From Deltaproteobacteria bacterium (GTDB lineage Bacteria; Desulfobacterota; Desulfobacteria; Desulfobacterales; UBA11574): a DNA stretch of 16,760 nt. Within the stretch, counting starts at the first letter, position 1, and each line of letters opens with the position of its first letter. Location: the NCBI GenBank assembly GCA_019313505.1, contig JAFDBA010000035.1:1-16760 (forward strand), written 5' to 3'. A program made the position numbers and the translations under genes. Below, in pieces: positions 14,848 to 16,760 of this stretch. The notes beneath the pieces were generated by a model that ran no database searches, was not told where the DNA came from, and saw only the letters and a list, made by a program, of their open reading frames with translations.

Positions 14848-15149
14848 ATTCAAAGAAAAACATTTTCCTTGCTTTTGGAATAGTGGCATTGTTTTGCTTG
14901 CTAATCTTTATTATATTTGGTGAAAATGGTTTTGCCGATTTAAAACGGCTGAAAACGGAAAGAAATATTCTATTAAAAAAAAATGAAGAACTGATCCAGA
15001 AAAACCTTTCTTCATGTCGCGAAATAGAAAGATTAAAGAACGATCCCGAGTATGTGGAGAATGTAGCCAGGAAGGAACTTGGCGTGATAGGCAGGGACGA
15101 GGTTGTGATTAAGGTAAAGAAAGGCACTAAAAAAAATGATGGAAGATAA
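14844..15149 (+). CDS. ftsB: FtsB/DivIC-family septum formation initiator
   Basis: Small bitopic division protein; in the family it forms a coiled-coil complex with FtsL and FtsQ at the septum. The protein has 101 residues: a short cytoplasmic N-terminus, one membrane segment (about 7-26), a coiled coil (about 30-65, LKRLKTERNILLKKNEELIQ), then the signature DPEYVENVARKELGVIGRDE. The start is GTG at 14844, overlapping the murJ TGA, with GGGGA about ten bases upstream. The symbol is by family; DivIC-like would be equally fair. The 3' end overlaps the next gene by 14 bases. Confidence 0.87.
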   Translation: MNSKKNIFLAFGIVALFCLLIFIIFGENGFADLKRLKTERNILLKKNEELIQKNLSSCREIERLKNDPEYVENVARKELGVIGRDEVVIKVKKGTKKNDGR

Positions 15150-15414
15150 CGTTTTTTATACCAGGACAATGGCCAAAGTCCATGCAGGGCAGGGGAATTT
15201 GGGTAAGGCGGCAGAAATCTATCAATACCTGTTAAAAAAAGAACCGGGTCGACAGGATCTCATTGATGCACTTTCTGAAATTGAGAACAAAGGTTTTAAT
15301 AAAGATCGAGAGAACCTTTTCATGTTGTTCAGTGAATGGGCCGATCTTTTGCTCAAGTATAATAAATTGCAACGGCTTAGAAAACTAAAAAGTTATATCG
15401 GTGACGAGAGATGA
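15136..15414 (+). CDS. Small tetratricopeptide-repeat protein
   Basis: A 92-residue protein with one clear TPR-like helix pair: TRTMAKVHAGQGNLGKAAEI, then YQYLLKKEPGRQDLIDAL (about residues 9-46). A helical, charged tail follows (FSEWADLLLKYNKLQRLRKL). There is no signal peptide or membrane segment, so it is probably cytoplasmic. Two ATG codons (15136, 15139) are possible starts; both lie inside the end of the FtsB-like gene. Its TGA overlaps the coaBC ATG. I do not know its function. A protein-protein contact role is all the TPR supports, and the overlaps suggest expression tied to its neighbours. Confidence 0.8.
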   Translation: MMEDNVFYTRTMAKVHAGQGNLGKAAEIYQYLLKKEPGRQDLIDALSEIENKGFNKDRENLFMLFSEWADLLLKYNKLQRLRKLKSYIGDER

Positions 15415-16613
15415 AAAGTGTTGTCAAGAATAAAAATATCGTACTGGGTGTATCAGGAGGGATTGCAGCATACAAGAGCGTCGAACTTTTAAGGCTCCTT
15501 ATCAAGGAGGAGGCAAACGTCAGGGTCATTATGACTAATAATGCCTTAGAGTTTGTGGGGCGTCTAACTTTTGAGGCCTTATCGCGTCAACCTGTCTGTA
15601 CCGGCCTCTTTGAAAAGGTTGATGATGCCTCAATAAGGCATATCGATTGGGCTAATGAAGCGGATGCTGTGATTATTGCACCGGCAACGGCAAATATTAT
15701 CGGCAAGATTGCCTGGGGGATTGCCGATGATGCTCTGAGCACTTTCATTTTGGCGGTAACATGCCCCGTGATAATCTGCCCTTCCATGAACACGAATATG
15801 TATGAAACAAAATCGGTCAGGAGGAATCTTGACAGACTCAAGTCTGATGGACATTTTGTCATAGAACCGGAATCAGGGGAACTTGCTTGCGGCATTACAG
15901 GACCAGGTCGCCTTCCTGAACCCGAAGATATACTTGACAGGCTTTTATCCTATCTTTCACCCAAGGATATGAAAGGTAAAAGGATACTTGTTACCGCCGG
16001 TCCGACTCGCGAATCGATCGATCCTGTTCGGTTCATCAGCAATCCTTCTTCCGGCAAGATGGGCTTTGCGGTTGCAAGGGCTGCAGAACAAAGGGGGGGC
16101 AATGTCATTCTGATTACAGGTCCGACAGAACTACCCGACCCACATAATGTTATGGTTGTCAGGGTTGGTACAGCCCGGGAAATGGCTTTTGCTGTATTTG
16201 AGCAGGTGGAAAATTCCGAAATCATTATTAAGACAGCGGCGGTTTCCGATTACAGCCCAAAAGAGCAGGCCGGCCAGAAGATCAAGAAGGAAAAGGATGA
16301 ACTGGTTTTGGTGCTGGAAAAAACCCGGGATATCCTAAAAGAGGTTGGGATGAGAAAAGAAGACCGGATACTGGTTGGGTTCGCTGCAGAAACGGAAAAC
16401 CTGGAACAGTATGCTGGGAAAAAACTGGTTGAAAAAAACCTTGATATTATTGTGGGTAACCTTGTGGATCGATCTTCGGGTTTCGGTACTGACACCAATA
16501 AGGTGACCATGTTCTATAAAGACGGCACAAAAGAGGTGTTCCCTGAAATGCAAAAAGATGATGTGGCCCACACTCTTCTGGACCGGATATTATCAGTCGA
16601 CGGGGCATTATAA
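15411..16613 (+). CDS. coaBC: Bifunctional phosphopantothenoylcysteine decarboxylase / phosphopantothenate-cysteine ligase
   Basis: Carries out two steps of coenzyme A synthesis: joining cysteine to 4'-phosphopantothenate (CoaB part) and FMN-dependent decarboxylation to 4'-phosphopantetheine (CoaC part). The protein has 400 residues, normal length. CoaC half: GVSGGIAAYKSVELL (13-27), H77 in HIDWANEADAVIIAPATAN, N127 in PSMNTNMYE and C160 in ACGITGPGRLPEPED, matching E. coli H75, N125 and C158. PSMN replaces the more usual PAMN. CoaB half: LVTAGPTRESIDPVRFISN with N211 and SSGKMG, KTAAVSDYSP, K290, and VGFAAETE. The ATG at 15411 overlaps the TPR gene stop (ATGA). It is the last gene of the cluster. 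Confidence 0.97.
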   Translation: MKSVVKNKNIVLGVSGGIAAYKSVELLRLLIKEEANVRVIMTNNALEFVGRLTFEALSRQPVCTGLFEKVDDASIRHIDWANEADAVIIAPATANIIGKIAWGIADDALSTFILAVTCPVIICPSMNTNMYETKSVRRNLDRLKSDGHFVIEPESGELACGITGPGRLPEPEDILDRLLSYLSPKDMKGKRILVTAGPTRESIDPVRFISNPSSGKMGFAVARAAEQRGGNVILITGPTELPDPHNVMVVRVGTAREMAFAVFEQVENSEIIIKTAAVSDYSPKEQAGQKIKKEKDELVLVLEKTRDILKEVGMRKEDRILVGFAAETENLEQYAGKKLVEKNLDIIVGNLVDRSSGFGTDTNKVTMFYKDGTKEVFPEMQKDDVAHTLLDRILSVDGAL

Positions 16614-16634
16614 TCATTTATTTGGTTGTTAAAA

Positions 16635-16655
16635 ACCTGGTCCTTTGGGCCAGGT
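16635..16655 (+). terminator. Hairpin after coaBC, possible terminator without U-tract
   Basis: ACCTGGTCC and GGGCCAGGT form a nine-pair stem (one wobble) with loop TTT, 22 bases after the coaBC stop. No U-run follows; a second stem, CAGAG...CTCTG (16656-16673), comes at once. It could end transcription weakly, protect the mRNA 3' end, or be another palindromic repeat. Confidence 0.45.
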
Positions 16656-16698
16656 CAGAGTTCTTCGGCTCTGCCTGAAGAATCGCTGCAAGAGTTTG

Positions 16699-16731
16699 AA
16701 GTGAACTAAAGTTTAAAGTGAGCTAAAGTTA
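16699..16731 (+). repeat. Tandem GTGARCTAAAGT repeat at the right edge
   Basis: Two units 17 bp apart, AAGTGAACTAAAGTTT (16699-16714) and AAGTGAGCTAAAGTTA (16716-16731), differ at only two positions. The array may be complete here or may be part of a larger one beyond the window. Confidence 0.7.
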
Positions 16732-16760
16732 AGGAATTCTGTCAATTATATAAAAACAGC

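Overview
This is a chromosomal housekeeping region, very probably from a sulfate-reducing delta-proteobacterium (Desulfobacterales-like). The evidence is the gene order dprA-topA, yajC-secD-secF and leuS-lptE-rpsT-murJ, a Gram-negative outer-membrane gene (lptE), a base composition of roughly 40-43 % G+C by eye, and intergenic spaces filled with short iterated hairpin-forming repeats that I associate with this group. The taxonomic call is inference. I see no phage genes, transposase, CRISPR array, tRNA or rRNA, and no new multi-gene system. What is unusual lies in the intergenic repeats and in two odd protein architectures.

Left half (1-9200), all on the minus strand. Read in transcription order, it holds rng (RNase G), an unnamed membrane-anchored LysM-like protein, yajC, secD, secF, dprA and topA, which runs off the left edge. 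YajC, SecD and SecF form the accessory complex of the Sec translocase. A tandem promoter sits just upstream of yajC. dprA begins at the base after the secF stop codon. A 157-bp palindromic element lies between secD and secF. A field of 7-bp GAAC-type repeats lies between dprA and topA.

Right half (9434-16613), mostly plus strand. leuS starts across a 233-bp divergent spacer from rng and is followed without a gap by lptE. rpsT converges on lptE from the minus strand, and its hairpin-plus-U-tract terminator abuts the lptE stop codon. A 321-bp gap carries the rpsT promoter and a CACGAAG hairpin repeat. Then murJ, an FtsB/DivIC-like gene, a small TPR gene and coaBC follow as a tightly overlapping cluster. 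It links lipid II flipping, division-site assembly and coenzyme A synthesis. The right edge has paired hairpins and the start of another repeat family.

Main points for a second look: TopA lacks about 35-40 normally conserved residues just before its catalytic-tyrosine motif, with the frame intact; SecF appears to carry an internal duplication that adds two membrane segments; at least five kinds of short repeat sit in the intergenic gaps; yajC, secD and rpsT all start at TTG; and an operator-like dyad lies inside the yajC promoter.
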